From Pseudomonadota bacterium (GTDB lineage: Bacteria > Pseudomonadota > Gammaproteobacteria > Steroidobacterales > Steroidobacteraceae), in the NCBI GenBank assembly GCA_021779535.1, contig JAJYAM010000001.1, forward strand, positions 97,152 through 161,151: a DNA stretch of 64,000 nt, read 5' to 3'. The translations under genes were made by a program, and so were the position numbers. Under the pieces are notes generated by a model that was not told where the DNA came from, did not search any database, and saw only the letters and a program-made list of their open reading frames with translations. Positions 42,614 through 51,048 of this stretch are shown here, one piece after another. Position 1 is the first letter of the stretch. Each line of letters starts with the position of its first letter.

Positions 42614-44067
42614 AGCAGACGATCCTCCCGGTCGCGCACATCTTCGCGTTGGTGATCATGGGATTCGCCGCGACGATGCTCGCGCCGTTGCTGCTCGCGA
42701 TCTGGGGACAGGACCTCGCGCTCGGGTCGTTCGCGCTGTCGGCGGTCGCGACCTTCGCGATCGGCGCGGCGTTGTGGCTCGCGACGCGGCGCTACAAGCG
42801 CGAACTGAAGACACGCGACGGCTTGCTGCTGGTCGCGTTGACCTGGATCGCGCTGCCGGCGGTCGCGGCGTTCCCGCTGTGGCACTACCTGCCGATCGAC
42901 TTCACGCACGCGTACTTCGAGGCGGCGTCCGGGCTGACGACGACCGGCGGCACGGTGCTGTCGGGCCTGCAGTACCTGCCGCGCTCGATCAATCTGTGGC
43001 GACACCTGCTCAGCTGGCTCGGCGGGATGGGCATCATCGTGCTCGCGGTCGCGATCCTGCCGATGCTCGGCGTCGGCGGGATGCAGATCTATCGCGCCGA
43101 GATGCCCGGTCCGATGAAGGACGCGAAGCTCACGCCGCGGATCGGCCAATCCGCGAAGCTCCTGTGGACGGTGTACGCGGGCCTCACGCTCGCGTGCATC
43201 CTGTCGCTGCGGCTCGTCGGGATGGGGTGGTTCGACGCCGTCTGCCACGGCTTCTCGGCGCTGTCCCTCGGCGGCTTCTCGACCTACGACGACAACGTCG
43301 GGCACTTCAACTCGGTGCCGATCGAAATGGTGCTGGTCGTTTTCGAGGTGCTCGCCGCGCTGAACTTCGCGACCCATTACCAAGCGTGGAGGCAGCGCGG
43401 GCTGCGCGCGTACCTGCGCGACTCGGAGGCGAAGGCGACCGTCGGCGTGCTCGTGGCCAGCTCGTTCGGGATCGCGGTGTACCTGTTCGCGAAGGGAACC
43501 TATCCGAGCTTCGTGACGGCGCTGCGCGAGGCGACCTTCAACGTGGTGTCGATCGCGACGGACAGCGGACTGCACACGCAGGATTATTCGCGCTGGCCGG
43601 TGTTCGCGCCGATGTTCATGCTGTTCCTGTCCTGCGTGGTCGCGAGCTCGGGGTCGACCGGCGGCGGCATCAAGATGATCCGCACGCTGATCCTCGCGAA
43701 GCAGGCGAACCGCGAGCTCGAGCACCTGGTGCACCCGAACCTGGTGAGGCCGTTGAAGATCGGCGGCACGGTGATCGCGAATCGCGTGGTGTTCGCGGTG
43801 CTCGGCTTCGTGTTCCTGTATTTCATGAGCCTCGTGACGCTGGTGTTCATCGAGCTCGCGAGCGGCCTCGATTTCACGACCTCGCTGTCGGCGATCATCG
43901 CGTGCATCAACAACGTCGGCCCGGGCCTTGGGCTCGTCGGCCCGGACAGCAATTACAGCGTCCTGAACGACTTCCAGACCTGGATCTGCTCCATCGCGAT
44001 GTTGCTCGGCCGGCTCGAGGTGTTCACGATCCTCGTGCTGTTCACGCCGGCGCTGTGGCGCAAATAG
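42610..44067 (+). CDS. trkH: Trk potassium channel subunit TrkH
   Basis: The K+-translocating membrane subunit. The 485-aa product has the four-repeat superfamily-of-K-transporters architecture. Selectivity-filter glycines are visible in ASGLTTTGGTVLSG, HGFSALSLGGFSTYD, VSIATDSGLHTQDY and CINNVGPGLGLVGPD. The gate loop CVVASSGSTGGGIKMIRTLIL (quoted in part) is present. Its 3' end overlaps the convergent hydrolase gene by 26 bp. Confidence 0.97.
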   Translation: MKQTILPVAHIFALVIMGFAATMLAPLLLAIWGQDLALGSFALSAVATFAIGAALWLATRRYKRELKTRDGLLLVALTWIALPAVAAFPLWHYLPIDFTHAYFEAASGLTTTGGTVLSGLQYLPRSINLWRHLLSWLGGMGIIVLAVAILPMLGVGGMQIYRAEMPGPMKDAKLTPRIGQSAKLLWTVYAGLTLACILSLRLVGMGWFDAVCHGFSALSLGGFSTYDDNVGHFNSVPIEMVLVVFEVLAALNFATHYQAWRQRGLRAYLRDSEAKATVGVLVASSFGIAVYLFAKGTYPSFVTALREATFNVVSIATDSGLHTQDYSRWPVFAPMFMLFLSCVVASSGSTGGGIKMIRTLILAKQANRELEHLVHPNLVRPLKIGGTVIANRVVFAVLGFVFLYFMSLVTLVFIELASGLDFTTSLSAIIACINNVGPGLGLVGPDSNYSVLNDFQTWICSIAMLLGRLEVFTILVLFTPALWRK

Positions 44068-44941
44068 CCGCGCGCGGTGCGCCGAAGGCGCGCTCGAGGA
44101 AGCGCTCGATCGCGTGCAGCGATTCCGGCTCGTCGAGCAGCGGGACGTGGCCGCGGTTCGCGACCACCCGGATCTCGAGATCGTGCTTCAGTTCGAGCAT
44201 GCGCTCGAGGATCGCGGGACTCAGCAGGTCGGATAGCGCTCCGCGCAGCGCGAGCACCGGCAAATCCGCGAGCGCTTGCCACTGCATCCACAGGTCGAGC
44301 GGCGCGGCCGGCGCGGCGCGCATCGCCTCGCCGATCGCGGGGTCGGCGGCGGCCCGCAGCGCGCCCGGCGCGTCCTCGATGTAGGAGCGGCGCGCGAGCC
44401 TCTCCCAGCGATCCGGCGGCAAATCCGGCCACGCGACCGCATAGGCCGCGCGCATCTGTGCGATCGCCTCCGGCCAGTCGCGTGGCGGCGGCGAGCGGCC
44501 GGCATAGCCCTTGATCCGCTCGACGCCCGCCGGATCGAGCGCGGGACCGATGTCGTTCAGCACGATCCCGGCGAGGCGCGCCGGCCGGCTCGCGGCGTGC
44601 ACCATCGCCAGAATGCCGCCGAGCGACGTGCCGATGATCGCATACGGTCCGTGCTCGGCGGCCTCGGCGAAGATCGGCCGCAGATCCTCCAGGTACACCG
44701 GCACCTGGTAGTTCTCAGGTGCCGGATCGCGGTCGGACAGGCCGCGGCCGCGCAAATCCGGTACGAGCACCCGGTAGCGCGCCTGCAGGCGCGGCGCCAA
44801 ATCCTCGAAGTCGCGGGCGTTGCGCATCAGGCCATGCAGGCACAGCACGGTGGGCGCCGCCGGCCTCGGCCCCGGGTAGTGCCGCACGTGCAGGCGCAGG
44901 CGATCGGCCGCGCGAAGGAAGCGCGATTCGCAGGTGTCCAT
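44042..44941 (-). CDS. Alpha/beta hydrolase
   Basis: The 299-aa product has a classic alpha/beta hydrolase layout: oxyanion segment CLHGLMRNARDF, nucleophile Ser106 in GTSLGG, an acidic residue in RGALSDLLSP (about 240) and catalytic His in NRGHVPLLDEPES (about 270). I use the ATG at 44941; the track's first codon is a TTG. It is the last gene of a TonB-receptor/acyl-CoA-ligase/hydrolase operon, 15 bp after the ligase. An ester or lactone substrate is plausible, but the specificity is not readable. Confidence 0.88.
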   Translation of the reverse strand: MDTCESRFLRAADRLRLHVRHYPGPRPAAPTVLCLHGLMRNARDFEDLAPRLQARYRVLVPDLRGRGLSDRDPAPENYQVPVYLEDLRPIFAEAAEHGPYAIIGTSLGGILAMVHAASRPARLAGIVLNDIGPALDPAGVERIKGYAGRSPPPRDWPEAIAQMRAAYAVAWPDLPPDRWERLARRSYIEDAPGALRAAADPAIGEAMRAAPAAPLDLWMQWQALADLPVLALRGALSDLLSPAILERMLELKHDLEIRVVANRGHVPLLDEPESLHAIERFLERAFGAPRAAICATAPA

Positions 44942-44956
44942 CAATGCGCTCCCCGG

Positions 44957-46513
44957 TCAGTAGAGCCTTGCGTCGAGCTCGGCACGCAATTCACGCTTGA
45001 GGATCTTGCCGTTCGGATTGCGCGGCAGGCTGCCGCGCAAGACGACGTCGGCGAGGCGTTGCTGCTTGCCGACCCGCGCGTTGGTCCACTCGCGCAACTC
45101 CTCGGCGCGCGGGTTGGTCCCGGGAGCGGCGACGACGATCGCCACCGGTGTCTCGCCCCACTTGCGGCTGCGAAGGCCGATCACCGCGACCTCGACGATT
45201 TGCGGATGCTCTCGCATCACTCCTTCGATGTCCGCCGGATAGATGTTCTGCCCGCCCGAGAGGATCATATCCTTCTTTCGGTCGACGACGTACAGGAAGC
45301 CCTCCTCGTCGAGGCGGCCGAGATCACCGGTCCGCAGCCAGCGCTCGCCGGCGGCGTCGATCCAGGTCGCCTCGGCGCTCGCGGCGTCGCGGTTCAGGTA
45401 ACCCGCCATCAGCAGGGGCCCGCGACCAACGATCTCGCCGGTCGCACCCGCCGGCAGCGCCCGGTCGTCCTCGCCGATGATCTTGAGGTCGGTGCCGAGG
45501 AACGGCTTGCCGACCGACGCGGTCTTGCGCTCGAAATCCTCGGGCGCGAGGACGGTGCACACGCCCTCGGTGAGTCCGTAGAGCTCGATCAGCCGGCAGC
45601 CGAAACGATCGGGAAATCCCCGCTTCAGGTCCAGACCGAGCGGGGATCCGCAGCACATGAAGGTATCGAGGCTCGCGAAGTCGCGGCCCGCGAGCGGCGG
45701 TTCGGCGAGCATCCGCTCGATCTGCAGCGGCACGACGGTTCCGTGCGTGACCCGTTCGCGCTCGATGAGGTCCAGCGCCGGCCCCGGCCGGAACGAGGGC
45801 ATCACGACCATCGTTCCGCCGACGTACACGGTGCACAGCATCGCGACCCAGGTGATGTTCGAGTACAGTCCGAGCGAACAAAGCGTCACGCAGTCGCTAC
45901 GGTAGCGCAACACCTGCGCGAGGTCCGCCGCCCAGCTCATCCGGCAGCGATGCGTGTGAACGATTCCCTTCGGTGTCCCCGTCGTGCCGGAGCTGTAGAT
46001 CACGTTGCACTCTTGCCCGGGCGCGACCAGGGTCGCAAGATCGTGGGACTGCGCCCCGTGCCAATCGTCGAACCGGATCCACCCGGACGGTGCGGCGCCG
46101 ATCGCGACCCGGCATGCGGCCGCGGTCCTGGGCGAAAGCTCCGCCAGCGCGTCGATGCGCGCGCAATGGGCCCCCGACGCGAAGATGGCCCGAACCCCGG
46201 CGTCTTCGATCATCGCGCCGACCGCGGCATCGGGCACCGATACGTTGAGCGGCACCGCGACGCAGCCCTGGCGGATGATCCCGAAGAGCAGCAGCGCCAT
46301 CTCCAGGCTGTTGTCCATCAGCAGGACGACCCGATCGCCGGCGACCAGCCCGAGCGCCGCGAGCCCGTTCGCGGCGCGCGCGGTCGCGCGCTCGAATTCC
46401 TGCCAGTCGAGCCGGCGCTCGCCGACGATCAGCGCCTCGCGCCCGGCGCGCCAGCGGCCGTGCAGGCGGATCAGGTCGGCGAGCGTCGTCTCGCGCGGAG
46501 CGAACCAGGTCAT
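44957..46513 (-). CDS. AMP-forming acyl-CoA synthetase/ligase
   Basis: An ANL-superfamily enzyme that activates a carboxylic acid as acyl-AMP and then acyl-CoA. The start at the ATG 46513 gives 518 aa. Motifs: P-loop-like YSSGTTGTPKGIVHTH (about 165), LIELYGLTEG (about 320), the ATP-binding RTGDLGRLDEEGFLYVVDRKKD (quoted in part), and the catalytic Lys in NPNGKILKREL near the C-terminus. It is closer to fatty-acid/caiC-type ligases than to acetyl-CoA synthetase. It starts 20 bp after the TonB receptor stop and precedes the hydrolase. Confidence 0.92.
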   Translation of the reverse strand: MTWFAPRETTLADLIRLHGRWRAGREALIVGERRLDWQEFERATARAANGLAALGLVAGDRVVLLMDNSLEMALLLFGIIRQGCVAVPLNVSVPDAAVGAMIEDAGVRAIFASGAHCARIDALAELSPRTAAACRVAIGAAPSGWIRFDDWHGAQSHDLATLVAPGQECNVIYSSGTTGTPKGIVHTHRCRMSWAADLAQVLRYRSDCVTLCSLGLYSNITWVAMLCTVYVGGTMVVMPSFRPGPALDLIERERVTHGTVVPLQIERMLAEPPLAGRDFASLDTFMCCGSPLGLDLKRGFPDRFGCRLIELYGLTEGVCTVLAPEDFERKTASVGKPFLGTDLKIIGEDDRALPAGATGEIVGRGPLLMAGYLNRDAASAEATWIDAAGERWLRTGDLGRLDEEGFLYVVDRKKDMILSGGQNIYPADIEGVMREHPQIVEVAVIGLRSRKWGETPVAIVVAAPGTNPRAEELREWTNARVGKQQRLADVVLRGSLPRNPNGKILKRELRAELDARLY

Positions 46514-46533
46514 CGGCCGTTCCCCCCGCGCCC

Positions 46534-48906
46534 TCAATAATGATATTGGACGGTCGCACTGAACGTGCGGGGCGGCCCGTAGAAGCCGATCTGGCTGACG
46601 CCGCCGAGCAAACCGGTGCTGCCGAAGTCATAACCGGCGACCCGATACCAGCGGTTGAAGAGGTTCTTGCCGTCGACCGCGAAACGCCAGGTGCCGCCGC
46701 GGGTGGTGTAGGCAAGTCCGGCGTCGACGAGTCCGTAGGCGGGCTGGTCGGTCACGCTCGGCGTCGTGTTCGCGACCTTCGCGAAGCTGCGCCAATCCCA
46801 GCCGGCCCGGGCGAGGAGGTTCCCGCCCCCGAGCTGCCACGTATACATCGCGTAGGTCGATACCGTCCACGCCGGCGCGTTGATCGGCCGATTCTGGTCG
46901 GCGACGTTCACGGGCGGCGAATTCGCCGAGCAGCCGGCGGTGAACGCGGTGCAGCCGACGAGGAAATCCTGATAGTAGGAGTCGAGGTAGCCGACGTTCA
47001 GCCCGAGCGTGAGCGGCGCGATCGGCTTCCACTCCGACTCGATCTCGACGCCCTGGTTGATCTGCCTCCCGGCGTTCAACACGGCGGTGACGTTCTGCGG
47101 CACGCCGTTGGCGTCGACGAACTGCTGCACGCCGATTTGCGCATTCTTGTACGGATCGTAGAACAGCGTGACGTCGAGCAGGAGCGTGTCGTCGCGCAGG
47201 GTCGACTTCATGCCGAGCTCGTAGCTGTCCGCGGTCTCGGAGCCGTAGCCTTGTTCGGTTTGCGGATAGACGGCCGCGTTGCCGCGCATGTCGAAGCCGC
47301 CGCTCTTGAATCCCTTGCTGTAGCTCACGTAGCCCATCACGTGCGGCGTGAAGTGGTAGTCGAATCCCAGCCGGGGGGAGACGTTCGGAAAAGAGCGGCT
47401 CGCGGTGTAGTTCGTCAGGATGCCGGCGGCGGCGTCCGGGAACAGGAAGAACCCCGGCGGGGGGCTCGAGGCGTCGAAGAACGTCTGATTGGGCAGCAAC
47501 TGCGTCGGCGCGACGCTCGCATATTGCGCCTGGTAGACCTGCGCGGTCTTGCGATCCTGGTTCCATCGCACGCCGGCGTCGAGGTTCAACCGGTCGGTGA
47601 GCTTCCAGGTGGTGTCCGTGTACAGGGCGGTGCTGCGAGTCTGCACGCATCCGTCGACGAGCGAGGTCAGGTACAGCCCGTATACCGGCACCAGTACGCC
47701 GATCGAAGCGTTGTAGGCGCCGCAGGCGCTGCTGTTCATGTAGAACACGCCGCCGACGGCCTTCAGCCGGTCGCCGCTGTAGGTGAGTTTCGCTTCCCCG
47801 GAGGCCTGTCGCTCCCGATATTGCGCCGGCACCTGGAAGAGATTGGAGTCGAGTTCCTCGAAGTCGATGAACTGCCGCCCGTGACCCTCGCGGTACGCGC
47901 CGATCACCTTCAGCGCGAAGCGCGGGGCGAGATTCTGCGTATACACGGCCGCGATGCCGTTGCGGAAATAGCGGTCCTGATTCACCGGCATGTCCGTGCG
48001 GGTGTCGTAGCGGCTGTCGAGCGATGGCGCATACGCGTTGGTGAGCCGCTGGCCGCCGGAGGCGTTCGAGTGGTCCTGGGTCGTGTCCGCGGTGATCTCG
48101 AGCTTCGAGCTCGCGCCCCAGGTCGCGGTCACGTTGCCGCGGGCGGCCAGCACGTCGTAGTTCGACACGTCCTGGCCGATCGAGTTGTAGGGACTCGGCG
48201 CGGCGCCGGCCTGCGCGACCACGTGGCCGTAACCGTCGTGGTGCACGTCGGCGACCGCGAGCCCGGCGTAGAGATGGTCGGCGACCAGGGGCATCGAGCC
48301 GCTCAGCTTCACGTCCCTTTCGCCATAGGTCCCGCCGGTCACCGAGGCCTTCAGCGAGGGCGGTCCGACGATGTCGCGGGTCACGTACTTGATCGCGCCG
48401 GCGATCGTGTTCTTGCCGTACAGGGTCCCCTGCGGTCCGCGCAGCACCTCGATCCGCTGCACGTCGTAGACGTCGAGCAGCGCGGCCTGCGGGCGCGCCA
48501 GGTAGACATCGTCGATGTAGACGCCGACGCTCGGATCGAACCCCCACAGCGGATCGCTCTGCCCCACTCCGCGGATGTACACGTTGATCGTGCTGCTCGT
48601 CGCGCGGTCCGCGGAGATCTTCACGTTCGGGACGAAGGAGCCGAGGTCCGCGAGCGAGGTCACGTCGCGCACCTCCAGCTCATGGCCGGTGAGGGCGGTC
48701 ACCGCGATCGGCACGTTCTGCACGTCCTCGCGGCGGCGACGCGCCGTGACCACGATCTCGGCGAGCCGATCGTCGGGACGCGCCGCGGCCGGCGGCTGCG
48801 CGGCGGCGCCACTCGACGGATGCAGCGTCGCGATCAGCGGCAGCAGCGCCGAAACAGCGGAAGGAATGCGTGAGCGGCGTGGAGCCGTGCGCGGTGTCTT
48901 GTGCAT
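46534..48906 (-). CDS. TonB-dependent outer-membrane receptor (TetR-controlled locus)
   Basis: The 790-aa product has a signal peptide (about 1-36), a TonB-box-like segment AEIVVTARRR, a plug domain with NVPIAVTALTGHEL, VYIRGVGQSDP, VGVYIDDVYLARP and VEVLRGPQGTLYGKNTIAGA-type sequence, then a 22-strand barrel ending in the aromatic VQYHY. Receptors of this sphingomonad-like subtype take up diverse organic compounds rather than only siderophores. It heads an operon with an acyl-CoA ligase and a hydrolase and is divergent from a TetR gene. The substrate is therefore probably an organic acid or ester, which is inference. Confidence 0.93.
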   Translation of the reverse strand: MHKTPRTAPRRSRIPSAVSALLPLIATLHPSSGAAAQPPAAARPDDRLAEIVVTARRRREDVQNVPIAVTALTGHELEVRDVTSLADLGSFVPNVKISADRATSSTINVYIRGVGQSDPLWGFDPSVGVYIDDVYLARPQAALLDVYDVQRIEVLRGPQGTLYGKNTIAGAIKYVTRDIVGPPSLKASVTGGTYGERDVKLSGSMPLVADHLYAGLAVADVHHDGYGHVVAQAGAAPSPYNSIGQDVSNYDVLAARGNVTATWGASSKLEITADTTQDHSNASGGQRLTNAYAPSLDSRYDTRTDMPVNQDRYFRNGIAAVYTQNLAPRFALKVIGAYREGHGRQFIDFEELDSNLFQVPAQYRERQASGEAKLTYSGDRLKAVGGVFYMNSSACGAYNASIGVLVPVYGLYLTSLVDGCVQTRSTALYTDTTWKLTDRLNLDAGVRWNQDRKTAQVYQAQYASVAPTQLLPNQTFFDASSPPPGFFLFPDAAAGILTNYTASRSFPNVSPRLGFDYHFTPHVMGYVSYSKGFKSGGFDMRGNAAVYPQTEQGYGSETADSYELGMKSTLRDDTLLLDVTLFYDPYKNAQIGVQQFVDANGVPQNVTAVLNAGRQINQGVEIESEWKPIAPLTLGLNVGYLDSYYQDFLVGCTAFTAGCSANSPPVNVADQNRPINAPAWTVSTYAMYTWQLGGGNLLARAGWDWRSFAKVANTTPSVTDQPAYGLVDAGLAYTTRGGTWRFAVDGKNLFNRWYRVAGYDFGSTGLLGGVSQIGFYGPPRTFSATVQYHY

Positions 48907-49010
48907 GTCGAACCCCCTGTGCGGCCGTCGCTTGCGGCCGTCGTTTTCCGTCGATCCTCGCGTCGAGCTTTGCGCCGATCGCGGCGCCCCGTGCGGGGCG
49001 AGACCGATTA

Positions 49011-49026
49011 TTCAACAAATGTTGAA
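49011..49026. promoter_or_regulatory. TetR-type operator 1
   Basis: TTCAACAAATGTTGAA has perfect 7-bp arms (TTCAACA/TGTTGAA) around a 2-bp centre. It lies between the divergent TonB-receptor and TetR genes, about 105 bp from the receptor start. The AT-rich palindrome stands out in GC-rich surroundings. Confidence 0.7.
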
Positions 49027-49032
49027 GTAAAT

Positions 49033-49046
49033 TCAACAATTGTTGA
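49033..49046. promoter_or_regulatory. TetR-type operator 2
   Basis: TCAACAATTGTTGA is a perfect 14-bp palindrome with the same half-site TCAACA as operator 1. The two centres are 21 bp apart, two helical turns, so two regulator dimers could bind on the same face. It lies about 70 bp from the TetR start codon. Confidence 0.7.
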
Positions 49047-49116
49047 TTACGGGATCGGCGCCGGCGGGCCGGGGGGTCGCGTTGCGAGTCGGTTCGAGGT
49101 GCGGGAAAATGCGCCG

Positions 49117-49917
49117 ATGCGAATGATGCGACGCAAAACCCGCGCCCGGAACCCCGCCGCCGGACCCGCGAAACTGCGGATCCTCGACGCCGCCGAGGAG
49201 CGGTTCGCGCGCAACGGCTTCTACGGAGTGTCGGTCCGCGACATCACCGAGGCCGCCGGCGTCGACGTCGCGCTCGTCAGCTACCACTTCGGCGGCAAGC
49301 GCGAGCTGTTCGCCGCGGTGTTCCAGCGACGCGCGCAGACGTTGAACGCGGAGCGGCTGGCGCTGCTCGAGCAGGTGCGCCGGCAGGCCCTGCCGGGCAC
49401 GCCCGCGATCGAGGAGATCGTCAATGCGTTCACCTTCCCGTTGCTCGAGCGCTCCGCGAGGGGGGGGCCGGGCTGGAAGAGCTATTTCGCGCTGATCGCC
49501 CAGGTCAACAACTCGCCCGAGTGGGGCCCGGTGTTGATGACCGAGCATTTCGATCCGCTGGTCGAACGATTCATCGCCGTCCTGCGCGAGGCGCTGCCCG
49601 ATTGCGATCCACGGGAGATCTACTGGGGTTACCAGTTCCTGACCGGCGCGCTGACCTTGACCTTCGCCGAGACCGGCCGCATCGACAAGCTCTCCGGCGG
49701 GCTGTGCCGTTCGAGCGACCTCGACAGCGTGCACGCGCGGCTCGCGCGCTACGTCGCCGCCGGATTCCGCGCGCTGTGCGCGTATGCAAAACCGGCCGGC
49801 GTGAAGCCTGCGACGGGCACGGCGAGACCACGCCAGCGCGCCGCCAAGCCTCGCTCGCCGAGCCCGAGCCCCGGTCGTCGCGCACGCCGGCGCACATCGC
49901 CTGAACGCAGGCGATGA
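49117..49917 (+). CDS. TetR/AcrR-family transcriptional regulator
   Basis: The 266-aa product starts at the ATG 49117 (MRMMRRKTRARNP); the longer track ORF runs through the operator region and is rejected. The N-terminal HTH is ILDAAEERFARNGFYGVSVRDITEAAGVDVALVSYHF (quoted in part), a standard TetR DNA-binding domain. The C-terminal ligand domain contains GPGWKSYFALIAQV. It ends in a basic Pro/Arg/Ser tail (about 35 residues). It probably represses itself and the divergent receptor-ligase-hydrolase operon through the paired palindromes. Its stop overlaps the dtd start. Confidence 0.93.
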   Translation: MRMMRRKTRARNPAAGPAKLRILDAAEERFARNGFYGVSVRDITEAAGVDVALVSYHFGGKRELFAAVFQRRAQTLNAERLALLEQVRRQALPGTPAIEEIVNAFTFPLLERSARGGPGWKSYFALIAQVNNSPEWGPVLMTEHFDPLVERFIAVLREALPDCDPREIYWGYQFLTGALTLTFAETGRIDKLSGGLCRSSDLDSVHARLARYVAAGFRALCAYAKPAGVKPATGTARPRQRAAKPRSPSPSPGRRARRRTSPERRR

Positions 49918-50351
49918 TCGCGCTGCTGCAACGGGTCACCGAGGCGTCGGTCGCGATTGCCGGTGAGCGCGGTGCCGGGATCGGCCGGGGTCTCCTCGCC
50001 CTGATCGGCATCCGGCCGACCGACACCGCCGAGGCGGGCGATCGTCTGCTGGACCGCATGCTGCACTACCGCATTTTCGCCGACGAGCAAGGACGCATGA
50101 ACCGCAGCGTGACCGAGGTCGGGGGCGGCCTGTTGCTGGTCCCGCAGTTCACCCTCGCCGCCGACACCCACAAGGGACTGCGGCCCGGCTTCTCTCGCGC
50201 CGCACCACCGGAGCAGGCGCGCGCGCTGTTCGAGTCGCTGGTCGAACGCGCGCGCCAGCGGCATGCGCCCGTCGGCAGCGGCGTATTCGGCGCGGACATG
50301 CAAATCAGCCTGACCAACGACGGCCCGGTCACGATCTGGCTCGAATCCTGA
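49914..50351 (+). CDS. dtd: D-aminoacyl-tRNA deacylase
   Basis: Hydrolyses D-amino acids, and glycine, mischarged onto tRNA. The 145-aa product has the family start MIALLQRVTEASV, the dimer motif NDGPVTIWL near the C-terminus and LLLVPQFTLAADTHKGLRPGF. In E. coli the corresponding motif is SQFTL; here Ser is replaced by Pro, though the Gly-Pro cross-subunit motif that gives chirality is intact. ATG overlaps the TetR stop by 4 bp. Confidence 0.94.
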   Translation: MIALLQRVTEASVAIAGERGAGIGRGLLALIGIRPTDTAEAGDRLLDRMLHYRIFADEQGRMNRSVTEVGGGLLLVPQFTLAADTHKGLRPGFSRAAPPEQARALFESLVERARQRHAPVGSGVFGADMQISLTNDGPVTIWLES

Positions 50352-50444
50352 GCGTTGCCGCGCACCGGCCGATCCGGGCCAGCACGGGACCTTTCGCGTA
50401 TCATCGAGGGTCCAAGACTGCAGACGTGGATTCGGAGAATGGAA

Positions 50445-50684
50445 ATGATCGATTCAAAGATGCTGCTGGTGATCCTCGCGATCGTGCTCGTCGTGTTCGG
50501 CACCAAACGGCTGCGCTCGATCGGGTCGGATCTCGGCGCGGCCGTGAAGGGCTTCAAGGACGCGATGAACGAGGGTGAGACGCAGGAACAGGTCAAGCAG
50601 ATCAAGCAGGACGCGGACGCGGGCTTCGACGCGAGCGCGAAGCGCGAAGGCGAGACCAAGGTGCCGCCGAACCCGAGCGCGTGA
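50445..50684 (+). CDS. tatA: Twin-arginine translocase subunit TatA
   Basis: Forms the Tat translocation element in the inner membrane. I start at the ATG 50445 because GGAG (50434-50437) is 7 bases upstream; the nearer ATG at 50439 is too close to it. The 79-aa product has a short membrane helix ([13 protein letters not shown]), the hinge [22 protein letters not shown] amphipathic helix (quoted in part) and a charged tail. The hinge reads FGTKRLR rather than the usual FGPKKLP-like form. It is followed 7 bp later by tatB. Confidence 0.94.
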   Translation: MIDSKMLLVILAIVLVVFGTKRLRSIGSDLGAAVKGFKDAMNEGETQEQVKQIKQDADAGFDASAKREGETKVPPNPSA

Positions 50685-50691
50685 CGCCGCG

Positions 50692-51048
50692 ATGCTGGAT
50701 TTCGGTTTCTCGGAAATCCTGCTGACCTCGGTGATCGCGCTGGTCGTGCTGGGACCGGAGCGGCTGCCGAAGGTCGCCCGCCAGATCGGCAATTGGGTCG
50801 GCCGCGCGCGCGTGCTCAGCCGGCAGCTGAGCGAGCAGCTCGAGCGCGAAGTGAGCGCCGAGGAACTCCTGCGGCAGCGTTCGCGGCCGGCGTCCCCGGC
50901 CGCGAATGCGCAGCCCGCGACGACGGCCGCGCCGGATCCGATGCCCGCGGCGGGCCCGGAAGCGGACCCGTCCGCGGCGGCGCATCCCGCCGATGCGGCC
51001 GCGCCGGCGGCCGAGGCCACGCCCTCGATCCGCCCGCCCAATGACTGA
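50692..51048 (+). CDS. tatB: Twin-arginine translocase subunit TatB
   Basis: With TatC it forms the receptor for twin-arginine signal peptides. The ATG at 50692 gives 118 aa. It starts MLDFGFSEILLTSVIALVVLGPERLPK with the Glu in the membrane helix and the GPERLP hinge typical of TatB (quoted in part). An amphipathic helix and an Ala/Pro-rich tail follow. It overlaps tatC by 8 bp. The window contains a likely substrate, the IorB-type hydroxylase. Confidence 0.95.
   Translation: MLDFGFSEILLTSVIALVVLGPERLPKVARQIGNWVGRARVLSRQLSEQLEREVSAEELLRQRSRPASPAANAQPATTAAPDPMPAAGPEADPSAAAHPADAAAPAAEATPSIRPPND

Noticed and set aside
46540-48873. 777-aa plus-strand ORF
   Set aside because: Antisense of the TonB-dependent receptor; no domain and typical shadow composition.
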